From Dehalococcoidia bacterium (GTDB lineage: Bacteria > Chloroflexota > Dehalococcoidia > UBA6926), in assembly GCA_012271225.1 (NCBI GenBank), contig JAAXGS010000109.1:1-13324 (forward strand): a stretch of 13,324 nucleotides of DNA, read 5' to 3'. Position 1 is the stretch's first letter. Each line of letters starts with the position of its first letter. The translations under genes and the position numbers were made by a program. Below the pieces are notes generated by a model that saw nothing but the letters and a program-made list of their open reading frames with translations, did not search any database and was not told the origin of the DNA. Shown in pieces: positions 1 through 7,148 of this stretch.

Positions 1-205
1 CGCTGATGTGGCTCTCCGCGATGAGGACGAAGCCGGACACGCCCCAGTCCGCCGGCGTCTGGCCCTGCGTGTAGCGATGAACCAGCGGCTCTGAGATCTT
101 GGTCATGCCGATGGCGTCCGGATAGTGGGTCAGCAACTCGCGGACGAGCGACTCATCCTGAAGCCTGTGGGGGTTGGCGCCATAGCCGTCCATGACAAGG
201 TGCAT
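1..205 (-). CDS. speD: S-adenosylmethionine decarboxylase proenzyme, 5' part
   Basis: The first 68 codons of a minus-strand gene are visible; the rest lies beyond base 1. The product decarboxylates S-adenosylmethionine to supply aminopropyl groups for spermidine synthesis in the cytoplasm. Seen in the translation: an N-terminal LVMDGYG stretch, the TKISEP segment near residues 35-40, and GFVLIAESHIS at 58-68. In the family, AESHIS contains the Glu-Ser bond that the proenzyme cuts itself, turning the serine (Ser65 here) into the pyruvoyl cofactor. That position matches the small bacterial class, whose cleavage serine lies near residue 63-68. The ATG at 205 follows a strong GGAGGAG ribosome site (214-220) at 8 nt spacing, which fixes the start. 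The upstream MFS gene lies on the same strand about 240 bp away, so a separate promoter is likely. Identity is nearly certain; completeness of the gene cannot be judged. Confidence 0.93.
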   Translation of the reverse strand, partial: MHLVMDGYGANPHRLQDESLVRELLTHYPDAIGMTKISEPLVHRYTQGQTPADWGVSGFVLIAESHIS

Positions 206-335
206 CTGCGGAACTCCTCCGGCGGTTATTGTATTGTTCGGTTTGCCGCGGCGTTCGGGCGCGCGGCTCCTGTGCGTGAAGAGTCGGACCGGCGCTCGCC
301 CTCACACCGGCGCGGTATGCGCGATAGCAGAGCGA

Positions 336-365
336 ATGATAGCAAACTTCCCGTTGCGCGCACAA
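336..365 (-). promoter_or_regulatory. Candidate sigma-70-type promoter for speD
   Basis: On the minus strand TTGTGC (360-365) and TATCAT (336-341) are separated by 18 bases, resembling -35 and -10 boxes (TATCAT matches TATAAT in 5 of 6). Transcription would start near 329, giving a leader of about 120 nt before speD. The rest of the 240-bp gap (206-446) shows no gene and no convincing terminator. This is found by eye only. Confidence 0.35.
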
Positions 366-446
366 GCGCGTTGGCGGCGGAGTACTTGCGCTGGCTGCCG
401 GCACGGGCGCGGGCGGCTGTGATGCCATGCCGCATCGGCCCCGTCC

Positions 447-1739
447 TCAACGCGCGATGCCCGTCGGCGCGGCGGCCCGCCGCCGCTGCGCAGTCTCCCG
501 CGCGAAGAGCAGGAAAATGACCATGATGACGCCCATCGCAAGGGCGGTGCCCAGCAGAGCCTCCGCGTTGCCAAACGTGTCACTGATCGCGCCGAGCATG
601 TACGCGCCGCCCATCAACGCAATGTCCCCCTGCGTCCGCGCCATGCCCTGCGCCATGGCCTGCTTGTTCGCGGGACTCAGATCAGACACATAGGCAACGG
701 GCACGGGCCCCTGCATCCCCTGCGCGATGCCGTACAGGAACATGCCGATGCCAAAGAGCCACACGGCGGAGCCGTATCCCAGAATGGCCAGGCACAGGAC
801 AAAGAGGCCCATGCCGGGCACGATAATGCTCTTGCGTCCGTATCGGTCAGAGATTGCGCCCACCAGGGGCAGGACGAGAAGTGAGGCGACTGCGGGGACG
901 GTCTGCATGACGCCGACGCCCGTTTCAGACAGCCCCAGATCATTCCGCGCGATGAGGGGCAGGAGGTTGAACAGCGCGCCGCCGCGTGTGAAGAACACCC
1001 CGATGAAGATCAGCATGATGAGCAGGAAGCTGCCGGTGAGCATGAACCGGAATTGCGCGAAACCGGCCTCTCGCCCGTCGCTCGTCAGCGCCGAGCCAGG
1101 GGGCGCTGTGGGGCGTTCATCCGCCAGCCCGTCCTGAGAAGCGCCGCCGGACTGACGAACGCGCGTCTCCGGCACCATGACCAGCGTCCAGATGGCGCTC
1201 ATTGTGGAGAAGATGCCAACAAAGTAGAAGGGCCATTCAATCCCGAGAAATTCAGCGACGACCCCGCCGACCGTTGGCCCGAGGGTGATTCCCGCGATGA
1301 AGCTCCACTGGTAGAAGCTCATGAGCCGGGCCCGGTTCTCCGGCGAGCTCAAGTCGGCCGTTGCCGCGATGGCCACCGTGATGAACGCGCCGGAGCCGAT
1401 GCCGGCGATGAATCGGTATGCCATCAACAGGTACAGGTCATCGGATGTGGCGGTCAAAAGGTTGCCAGTGGCCGCGAAGAGCCCTCCGGCAATGAGCACC
1501 CATTTCCGCCCGATGCGATCTGAGGCCATCGCCGAGGGCACGTTCGTGAAAACGCGCGCGCCGGCAAAGGCGGCAACGAGCCCGCCGATCTGCGCGGCAG
1601 TCAGACCGACCTCATTGCCGTAGAGGGGGACGATGGGGATTGCCGTTCCCTGCCCAAGGGTAAACAGGAACGTCGCAAGGCCGATGTAGACGATGGCCCG
1701 CTGTTGATTCAAAAGCGCGATGAGACGCGAAGGCTGCAC
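447..1739 (-). CDS. MFS transporter, drug/multidrug-efflux-like
   Basis: A 430-residue inner-membrane protein with about twelve hydrophobic segments, the usual length for the major facilitator superfamily. The signature loop 2-3 motif is present in both halves: SDRIGRK at 73-79 and SDRYGRK at 297-303. A hydrophilic central loop (about 192-227) separates the two six-helix bundles. In the family this motif pattern is typical of proton-driven efflux of small molecules (TetA/EmrD-like); the substrate cannot be read from sequence. The start is GTG: an in-frame stop lies upstream, no ATG or TTG intervenes, and AGGAG at 1751-1755 precedes it by 11 nt, slightly long. The gene is divergent from the membrane protein at 1796, with only 56 bp between the two starts, so the promoters must be packed together. 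It lies upstream of speD on the same strand; a role in polyamine export would be speculation. Confidence 0.88.
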   Translation of the reverse strand: MQPSRLIALLNQQRAIVYIGLATFLFTLGQGTAIPIVPLYGNEVGLTAAQIGGLVAAFAGARVFTNVPSAMASDRIGRKWVLIAGGLFAATGNLLTATSDDLYLLMAYRFIAGIGSGAFITVAIAATADLSSPENRARLMSFYQWSFIAGITLGPTVGGVVAEFLGIEWPFYFVGIFSTMSAIWTLVMVPETRVRQSGGASQDGLADERPTAPPGSALTSDGREAGFAQFRFMLTGSFLLIMLIFIGVFFTRGGALFNLLPLIARNDLGLSETGVGVMQTVPAVASLLVLPLVGAISDRYGRKSIIVPGMGLFVLCLAILGYGSAVWLFGIGMFLYGIAQGMQGPVPVAYVSDLSPANKQAMAQGMARTQGDIALMGGAYMLGAISDTFGNAEALLGTALAMGVIMVIFLLFARETAQRRRAAAPTGIAR

Positions 1740-1781
1740 GTAGGGGGAAACTCCTGCCGATGCGCGTTATGCCGCGCCTGC

Positions 1782-1787
1782 TATTGT
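1782..1787 (+). promoter_or_regulatory. Possible -10 box giving a leaderless transcript
   Basis: TATTGT lies 8 bases before the ATG at 1796, and no Shine-Dalgarno-like sequence precedes that ATG. A transcription start 6-8 bases after the box would coincide with the start codon, so the next gene may be translated leaderless. No good -35 box is visible. Weak evidence. Confidence 0.25.
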
Positions 1788-1795
1788 AACTGACG

Positions 1796-2761
1796 ATGGA
1801 CACGCCAACGGTTGCCCACCCGTCACGAACACCGCTGCAATCGATGCTGCGCGAGGCCGCGCCGATTGCGCTCCTCCTCATCGGCGCAATCGGCGGCGTT
1901 GTCTGGACCATCGCGCTTGGCGGCCGCCTCTACTCCTCGCCGCCGTACCTGTTCGCAACTGGCATCGCGATGGCCGTCGCCCTTCTGTTGGCCACACGCG
2001 GCGCGCCGCGCTGGGGGTACCCATGGATGGCCATGGGCATCGTCGGCACGCAGGCGCTGATGTGGGTGTTGCTGACGGTGGGCGGCGGCGCGACGCCGTC
2101 TGCTTTGTCGGTGGGCGTGGCCACCCTTGGCGGGCCGGTTCTGGCGGCGGTTATCGGCGGAGTCATCGCGACGCGCAACTGGGGCGACAGCGCCTTCTTT
2201 GCCGGGCTGTACCTGGCGGGCGCGAACCTGGCCCTCCCGATTCTCCTGCTGCCCCCGGACGGCGGAGCCAGAGCGGACATTGAGATGTGGCGCATCGTCC
2301 TCGCCGGGGTTCAGGCGGCGCTCACCGCCGCCGCCATCCTGTTCTGGAACAGAGACCGCGCCATATATGCCATAGGCATGCTGGGCATCGTGATAGTCGT
2401 CTCCGCTGTTGCGGCGGGCATCCTTGTGCCGGGCTCACGTGCCGATGTTCCGGAGGACATCGGCACCTTCTGGGGCGCCGCGCAGGGGCTGTTCAGGATC
2501 ACACTGTTTGTCGTGCTGATCTCCTTTGCGATTGGGGGGGTGCGCCGCGTGTTCTCCGGACAGGGACTGCTGGCGCCGCTGCCGCCGCCGACGCACGCGG
2601 CGGAGCCGGACGATGAGGAAGACACTGCCCCGCCCCTGTTTCCTGAGCCCGCGGACGCGAATGACGACCGCGGCGAGGATGCCGCGCCCCGTGATGAGCC
2701 GCCCGCGCGGCGTCGGCGTCGCCGCAGGCGCGGCCGCGGACGGCGCGGCGGACAGACGTAG
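1796..2761 (+). CDS. Eight-helix membrane protein with arginine-rich C-terminal tail, function unknown
   Basis: A 321-residue protein I do not recognise. About eight hydrophobic helices are visible, roughly at 22-41, 51-66, 75-95, 105-125, 132-152, 164-184, 189-211 and 225-249. Then comes a soluble tail (262-321): a proline/acidic linker (EPDDEEDTAPP and similar) ending in a very basic block from about 304 to 319, with a run of eight arginines followed by Gly/Arg. Such RGG-like or poly-Arg tails occur on RNA-binding proteins and on proteins that touch ribosomes or acidic lipids, so the tail may hold a nucleic acid or ribosome at the membrane; that is inference. The ATG at 1796 lacks a ribosome site. 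The next in-frame ATG (codon 17) would trim only the N-terminal tail and leave all helices. It is divergent from the MFS gene on its left. Confidence 0.72.
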   Translation: MDTPTVAHPSRTPLQSMLREAAPIALLLIGAIGGVVWTIALGGRLYSSPPYLFATGIAMAVALLLATRGAPRWGYPWMAMGIVGTQALMWVLLTVGGGATPSALSVGVATLGGPVLAAVIGGVIATRNWGDSAFFAGLYLAGANLALPILLLPPDGGARADIEMWRIVLAGVQAALTAAAILFWNRDRAIYAIGMLGIVIVVSAVAAGILVPGSRADVPEDIGTFWGAAQGLFRITLFVVLISFAIGGVRRVFSGQGLLAPLPPPTHAAEPDDEEDTAPPLFPEPADANDDRGEDAAPRDEPPARRRRRRRRGRGRRGGQT

Positions 2762-2864
2762 CTCCCCCTCGCGTCACGTTCGGAATGCCGCAGCGCCGCG
2801 CTGACTCTCGGCCTGTGGGAGCACTCGGTCGGATAAAGCGCCGGGCTGCGCGCCCATGGAGGGC

Positions 2865-2894
2865 GTGACGGAGACACGCGCCGCGGGCGATAAT
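2865..2894 (+). promoter_or_regulatory. Candidate promoter for the second MFS gene
   Basis: GTGACG (2865-2870) and GATAAT (2889-2894) with an 18-base spacer resemble -35 and -10 boxes. Transcription would begin near 2901, about 16-20 bases before the start codon. The rest of the 155-bp gap after 2761 shows only a weak 5-bp hairpin (CGCCC/GGGCG, 2851-2865) without a T run. Confidence 0.35.
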
Positions 2895-2916
2895 CGGAAA
2901 TCGCGCCGGGCCGAGG

Positions 2917-4296
2917 GTGGCGTTGGAATCACAGGAAGACCAGGGAGACGGCGAGCTCACGCGACGGTCACGTCTGCGCAGACGGGGCCGCTATTTCTAT
3001 GGGTGGAACATCGTTGCCGCCTCATTCATGGCACATCTGGCCTATGCGGAGCAATTCTCATCGACGCTGGGGCTGTTCTTCCGCCCCCTGCGGAGGGAGT
3101 TCGGCTGGACGAACACGCAGATTGCGACGGTGCAGACCATCTCACGCGTTGTGGAGGCCGCGTCCGCCCCGCTGATTGGGCCGCTGGTGGACCGCCTCGG
3201 CGCGCGTCAGCTGCTGCCCATCGGGGCGCTGATCGCCGGCGTCGCGCTGATTGCTGTGACGTACGTGGACTACCTCTGGCAGTTCTATCTGGCGCGGGGG
3301 ATCATCGCCGCGTTCGGATTCACTCTGATGGGCAGCCTGGTCACAAGCGTCGCGATCAACAACTGGTTTGTGCGGATGCGGGGGCGCGCCCTCGCAATCT
3401 CCAATGCGGGCGCGAGCATCAGCAACGTGGTCATGATTCCCCTGGCCGTCTACGTCATCGCCGAATACGGCTGGCGGGAGATGTTCTTTATCTTTGCGGC
3501 GATCACATGGATCGTCGTACTGATTCCGTCCACCGTCCTCATCCGCCGCCGCCCGGAGGACCTTGGGCTGCGTCCGGACGGCGACGCGGCCACCGACATA
3601 GCGCACTCGCCTCTCGAACACGCGCCGCCGTCCGGCGTGATCCCTGAGACAGAGGCCGCGCCCCAGCGAGAGGCGGCGCAACCGGCGCCGGAGTTCTCAT
3701 GGACTCGCGGGGACGCTCTCAGGACACCCGCGTTCTGGATCATTGCGGGCTGCTTTGCCATTGCGAGCCTCGCCTTTCAGGGCATCAATATCTCCCTTGC
3801 GCCATACGTTCAGGAACTGGGGTATGAGGATGCCATTGTTGCCGGAGCGCTGACGACGCGCGCCGTCATGATGGCCGTCACACTGCCGCTGGTTGGTCTG
3901 GCGGCGGAGCGGACCAGCATCGGCCCCGTCCGCGCCCTGCCGTTTGTTCTGCAGGCGATCGGCGCAGCGCTCTTTCTCCTCGCGGACAGGGTGTACTTTC
4001 TCTTTCCGGCGTTGATTGTCTATGGCGTGGGGATCACCAGCCTGAGCGTCACGCAGGAGGTTCTGTGGGCCAATGCGTTTGGGCGGATGAGCCTTGGCGC
4101 CATTCGATCCATCGGCTTCGTGATCACCTTTGGTTTCGGCGCGACGGGGCCCATCGTGATGAACTTCATCTATGACCAGTTGGGCTCCTATCGTCCGGCC
4201 TTCATCATCTTTCTGGGGTTCTTTGCGGTATCGGCCGTGCTCATCCTGTTTCTGCGGCCACCCCGGCCGGGGCGACCGTTCAGCGCGCGGGTATGA
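2917..4296 (+). CDS. MFS transporter, monocarboxylate/oxalate-formate-antiporter-like
   Basis: A 459-residue integral membrane protein. Seen: the N-terminal YFYGWNIV segment (26-33), LGLFFRPLRREFGW (51-64), NNWFVRMRGRALAISNAGAS (148-167), GWREMFF (185-191) and RRPEDLGLRPDG (211-222) at the end of helix 6. These are hallmarks of the MFS branch holding bacterial monocarboxylate-type and oxalate/formate carriers, so small organic acids are the likely cargo; the exact substrate is unknown. A long hydrophilic loop (about 215-265) links the halves. The start is uncertain: GTG at 2917 gives the longest form, but TTG at 2923 sits better behind the GAGGGTGG purine stretch (2913-2920). Either choice affects only two residues of a basic cytoplasmic N-terminus. 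It differs clearly in sequence from the MFS gene at 447-1739, so the two are not recent duplicates. It ends 9 bp before the tRNA-His gene on the opposite strand. Confidence 0.85.
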   Translation: MALESQEDQGDGELTRRSRLRRRGRYFYGWNIVAASFMAHLAYAEQFSSTLGLFFRPLRREFGWTNTQIATVQTISRVVEAASAPLIGPLVDRLGARQLLPIGALIAGVALIAVTYVDYLWQFYLARGIIAAFGFTLMGSLVTSVAINNWFVRMRGRALAISNAGASISNVVMIPLAVYVIAEYGWREMFFIFAAITWIVVLIPSTVLIRRRPEDLGLRPDGDAATDIAHSPLEHAPPSGVIPETEAAPQREAAQPAPEFSWTRGDALRTPAFWIIAGCFAIASLAFQGINISLAPYVQELGYEDAIVAGALTTRAVMMAVTLPLVGLAAERTSIGPVRALPFVLQAIGAALFLLADRVYFLFPALIVYGVGITSLSVTQEVLWANAFGRMSLGAIRSIGFVITFGFGATGPIVMNFIYDQLGSYRPAFIIFLGFFAVSAVLILFLRPPRPGRPFSARV

Positions 4297-4304
4297 GTGA
4301 AGGA

Positions 4305-4383
4305 TGGGGTGGGTGATGGGATTCGAACCCACGATCTCCAGGGCCACAACCTGGTGCCTTGAACCTGCTAGGCCACACCCACC
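4305..4383 (-). tRNA. tRNA-His (GTG)
   Basis: A full cloverleaf folds on the minus strand. The 7-bp acceptor stem GTGGGTG/CACCCAC lies at 4376-4382 and 4309-4315. The anticodon stem CCAGG/CCTGG encloses loop TTGTGGC with anticodon GTG (4345-4347), and the T arm carries GGTTCGAAT. The extra G at position -1 (4383) faces C73 (4308), the identity pair for histidine tRNAs, and CCA is encoded (4305-4307). No clear promoter is visible in 4384-4618, which must serve both this gene and mazG. Confidence 0.96.
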
Positions 4384-4606
4384 ACGCGCGCCCTTCACCT
4401 CGCCGCGCGTCACATCACCCGGCAATCGGCGGGAGGGCGCAGAGCGGACGCGCTGACCTGCGAATTGGCCGATGAATCAGTCTACCAGCGGCGATATCCT
4501 TCAGCAAGAAAGGACAGCGCGAATAGGCTGTCATGGCGGCAGCCTGCCGTGGCGCACTATGCTGGGAATCCGGCGAGCGGACAAACAGAATTGGGCCATA
4601 TGAGAG

Positions 4607-4614
4607 AAGGGGAG
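4607..4614 (+). promoter_or_regulatory. Ribosome binding site of mazG
   Basis: AAGGGGAG lies 4 nt before the ATG at 4619 and supports that start over the overlapping reading frame that opens at 4533. Confidence 0.6.
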
Positions 4615-4618
4615 TGTC

Positions 4619-5752
4619 ATGCCGAATGAGCGCATCACCGTGGAGCAGGCGCGCGCGGCAGTGCCTCAGGGGGCCGGGAACGGGCTGGCGATTCTGCCCG
4701 GCACGGTCGAAAACCTTGCCCGTGTGCTGACGCCGCAGCTGCCCACCGTGCTGCTCACCCCCGTCACGCGGGCGAACGCCGCAATCCTGCGGAGGCGCTA
4801 TCCGCAGGATTGCGAGGCGCGGCTTCTGGAGCCGGCGGAGGCGGTGAGCGGCGGGGCCGGCCGGACGGCTCCGCTCGATGATGCGCTCTTACTGCTGGAG
4901 CGCGCCGATACGGGAATCGCCGCGCTTGCGCTCCCGGCCCTCTCCTGGGAGCAGGATGATCAGGACTTCCGCACGCTTGCTGACGTTGTCGCGCGCCTGC
5001 GCGCGCCGGGCGGCTGCCCGTGGGATCGGGAACAGACGCATCAATCACTCACACCGTTTCTGATTGAGGAGACGTACGAGGTCATTGAGCAGATCGACGC
5101 CGATTCCATGCCCGGGTTGCAGGAGGAGTTGGGCGACATTCTCCTGCAGGTTGCCCTGCACAGCGCAATCGCTGCCGAGGAGGGGCAGTTCTCCGTCAAC
5201 GATGTTATCCGGGGGCTGGTCAGGAAGCTGGTGCGCCGACACCCGCACGTCTTTGGAGATGCGCAGGCGCGGACCGCAGAGGAGGTCGCCGCCCGATGGG
5301 AAGTGCTGAAGAGCGCGGAGCGGCAGGGCGCGTCATTGATGGAGGGCGTGCCCGCGAGCCTGCCGGCCCTGACATACGCGCAGCGCACGCAGGGCCGGGC
5401 CGCGAACGTGGGCTTTGATTGGCCGAACATCGATGGCGTGTTGGCCAAGGTGGCGGAGGAAGCGGCGGAACTGGCCGCGGCGGGAGCATCGAGCAATGGC
5501 GGTGACGCAGCGGATGCGCGCACCGCGCAGGAGTGGGAGCTGGGCGACCTTCTGTTCAGCCTTGTCAACCTGGCGCGGCGGCTTGAGATCGACGCGGAGG
5601 GGGCGCTGCGCCACGCGAATCGGCGCTTTGTGATGCGATTCAGACACATGGAGACACTGGCCCGCAAGCGGGAGCAGACCCTTGAGGCCATGCCGCTCGA
5701 CAGCATGGACGCTCTCTGGGAGGAGGCCAAGAGCATTGAGGGCAAGGTGTGA
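4619..5752 (+). CDS. mazG: Nucleoside triphosphate pyrophosphohydrolase MazG, tandem-domain, with N-terminal extension
   Basis: A 377-residue cytoplasmic enzyme that cleaves (d)NTPs to the monophosphate and pyrophosphate, a house-cleaning role. The first MazG domain (about 118-230) has LRAPGGCPWDREQTHQSL (127-144) and the magnesium-binding EExxE...ExxD pattern: E150, E151, E154, E170 and D173. The second domain (about 250-360) has EEAAEL followed by EWELGDLLFSLVNLARR, also with the acidic residues. Two domains in tandem match the E. coli-type enzyme. The first ~115 residues are extra: ILPGTVENLARVLTPQLPTVLLTP and the Leu/Ala-rich part after it. Some Firmicutes relatives (YabN type) carry a full tetrapyrrole-methylase domain there, but this stretch is too short for that and lacks its SAM motifs, so it may be a shrunken or unrelated module. 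The dual-OB gene starts 15 bp downstream, suggesting one transcript. Confidence 0.92.
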   Translation: MPNERITVEQARAAVPQGAGNGLAILPGTVENLARVLTPQLPTVLLTPVTRANAAILRRRYPQDCEARLLEPAEAVSGGAGRTAPLDDALLLLERADTGIAALALPALSWEQDDQDFRTLADVVARLRAPGGCPWDREQTHQSLTPFLIEETYEVIEQIDADSMPGLQEELGDILLQVALHSAIAAEEGQFSVNDVIRGLVRKLVRRHPHVFGDAQARTAEEVAARWEVLKSAERQGASLMEGVPASLPALTYAQRTQGRAANVGFDWPNIDGVLAKVAEEAAELAAAGASSNGGDAADARTAQEWELGDLLFSLVNLARRLEIDAEGALRHANRRFVMRFRHMETLARKREQTLEAMPLDSMDALWEEAKSIEGKV

Positions 5753-5767
5753 TACATTTGTTCCAAA

Positions 5768-6511
5768 ATGACAGGAAGGACACGTGACACGGGTATGAGC
5801 GCGGCAACCGTCAAGCAGATCCTCTGCCTTGCGAACTCACGCAAGCGGGGCGGCAGGTGCGTCATCGGCAAGGAGATGTTGCCGGACCGGACGCTGGCAT
5901 GGGTGCGGCCGGTCAGTGACAGCCCCCAGGGCGAAGTCACGCCTGATGAGATCAGATATGACGATGGATCGCAGCCGGCGATACTGGATGTCATCGAGAT
6001 CCCCGTCACGGCGCCAAAGCCGCTCCCCTACCAGCCTGAAAACTGGCTGATTGCTCCGGGCCAGTGGCGGAGAGACCGCCGCGCCGATCTCCGAAATGCC
6101 GACCGCTGGGTTGACCCGCCGGAGACTCTCTGGATGAACGGTTTCGATTCTGCCCGCGGCAGAAATGACCGGTTCCCCTATAGCCCGCAACAGACCCTGG
6201 GAGACTCTGCTCGCTTCATCCGGGCGCCTGCGCTGACTCTCCATGTCTCTGAGCAGAATAACCCTGATACGGGGTCACCAAGGCGGGAGTTGAGAGGGGA
6301 GTTCGATTACGAGGGAAATCGATACACTCTCAGGATTACGGACATTGCCTACGAAGAACACTACCAGGACTTGGAAACCGGTATATACCAATTGGGAAAA
6401 TGTTATCTGACCGTGACAGTGGGAGAGCCGTTTCGCCGGGCGGCGGATGAACCGGAGTACCATTACAAGCTGATTGCTGCTATACTTGAGGAGCAGGGGG
6501 GACTGGCATGA
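5768..6511 (+). CDS. Dual OB-fold domain (DuOB-type) protein
   Basis: A 247-residue soluble protein. The conserved islands I recognise are ILCLANSRKRGGRCVIGKE (18-36), WVRPVS (45-50), GEVTPDEIRYDDGS (55-68), the ENWL box (91-94), LWMNG...GRNDR (121-135) and the C-terminal YLTVTVGEPF (213-222) with YKLIAAIL (233-240). This set matches the Pfam dual OB-containing family (named DuOB as I recall). OB folds usually bind single-stranded nucleic acid, so a binding or sensing role is inferred; no catalytic residues are evident. Such proteins tend to be encoded beside DUF488 genes, as here. The start is ambiguous: ATG at 5768 has no ribosome site, whereas ATG at 5795 (codon 10) has AGGAAGGA upstream but at 14 nt. 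The family-conserved region begins after codon 12, so either is possible. Its stop overlaps the next start by 4 bp (ATGA), implying translational coupling. Confidence 0.78.
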   Translation: MTGRTRDTGMSAATVKQILCLANSRKRGGRCVIGKEMLPDRTLAWVRPVSDSPQGEVTPDEIRYDDGSQPAILDVIEIPVTAPKPLPYQPENWLIAPGQWRRDRRADLRNADRWVDPPETLWMNGFDSARGRNDRFPYSPQQTLGDSARFIRAPALTLHVSEQNNPDTGSPRRELRGEFDYEGNRYTLRITDIAYEEHYQDLETGIYQLGKCYLTVTVGEPFRRAADEPEYHYKLIAAILEEQGGLA

Positions 6512-7140
6512 GCGACATCGGCAGCACAACCTATCCGGTATTCACAATCGGCCACTCCAATCACTCAGAGGAGGATTTCGTCGCGCTGTTGCGCCGCAGC
6601 GGCATAGAGCAGGTTATGGATGTGCGCTCCGCGCCCCGCAGCCGATGGGTCCCGCACTTCAATCCGGATAGACTGGAACTGATTTTGGAAAAGGCAGGGA
6701 TCGATTACGCGTACGCCGGGGGAGAACTTGGCGGCCGGCCGATGGACAGGGCTCTCTATGATTCTGATGGGAGCGTGTCCTATGAGCGCGTGGCGACTTG
6801 TGACGACTTCGATCAGGGCATTGCCCGGGTCCTGCGCGCGGCGGATGAACGGCGCGTCGCGCTCATGTGCATGGAGCGTGACCCTCTGGATTGCCACCGC
6901 ACGCTGCTTGTTGCCCGCGCGCTGGCGGAGCGCGGCGTGGCGGTGGAGCATATCCTGCCGGACGGCGCCCTGCTCTCCCATGAGGCTGTGATGACGCGGC
7001 TGGTGGCGGATATGAACCTGCCGCCGAACGGCGATATGTTCCGTACGCGTGAGGACGTGACCGCGGAGGCGATCAACAAGAAGTCGCGGCAGGTGGCCTA
7101 CGTGGCTGAGGCGACGGCCGAATACAGAGTGACGCACTGA
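6508..7140 (+). CDS. DUF488 family protein (first of two)
   Basis: A 210-residue soluble protein with the DUF488 signature: TIGHSN (13-18), DVRSAPRSR (38-46) followed by an aromatic-containing PHF, LGGRP (74-78), and the core motif CMERDPLDCHR (121-131). C121, E123, C129, H130 and R131 are the residues conserved across the family and probably form its active or binding site; the reaction is not established to my knowledge. After the core (about 1-150) comes a further 60-residue tail with no recognised motif (HEAVMTRLV onward). AGGGGGGA precedes the ATG, and the start lies inside the last codons of the dual-OB gene, so the two are translated together. The lowercase biology is open: the neighbouring OB-fold protein hints at a nucleic-acid substrate, which is inference. 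Confidence 0.88.
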   Translation: MSDIGSTTYPVFTIGHSNHSEEDFVALLRRSGIEQVMDVRSAPRSRWVPHFNPDRLELILEKAGIDYAYAGGELGGRPMDRALYDSDGSVSYERVATCDDFDQGIARVLRAADERRVALMCMERDPLDCHRTLLVARALAERGVAVEHILPDGALLSHEAVMTRLVADMNLPPNGDMFRTREDVTAEAINKKSRQVAYVAEATAEYRVTH

Positions 7141-7148
7141 AGCGTGCT

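Noticed and set aside
2856..3647. A 263-codon plus-strand frame starting at ATG 2856.
   Set aside because: It overlaps the MFS gene in another frame and shows no membrane segments or recognisable motif; the MFS frame at 2917 carries the family signatures.
3697..4425. A 242-codon minus-strand frame covering the end of the second MFS gene and the tRNA-His gene.
   Set aside because: Shadow of the MFS gene; it includes a tRNA and has the low-complexity, charged look of a GC-rich complement frame.
5041..6009. A 322-codon minus-strand frame over mazG and the start of the dual-OB gene.
   Set aside because: Antisense to mazG, whose catalytic motifs are clear; Ser/Arg/Cys-rich and family-less.
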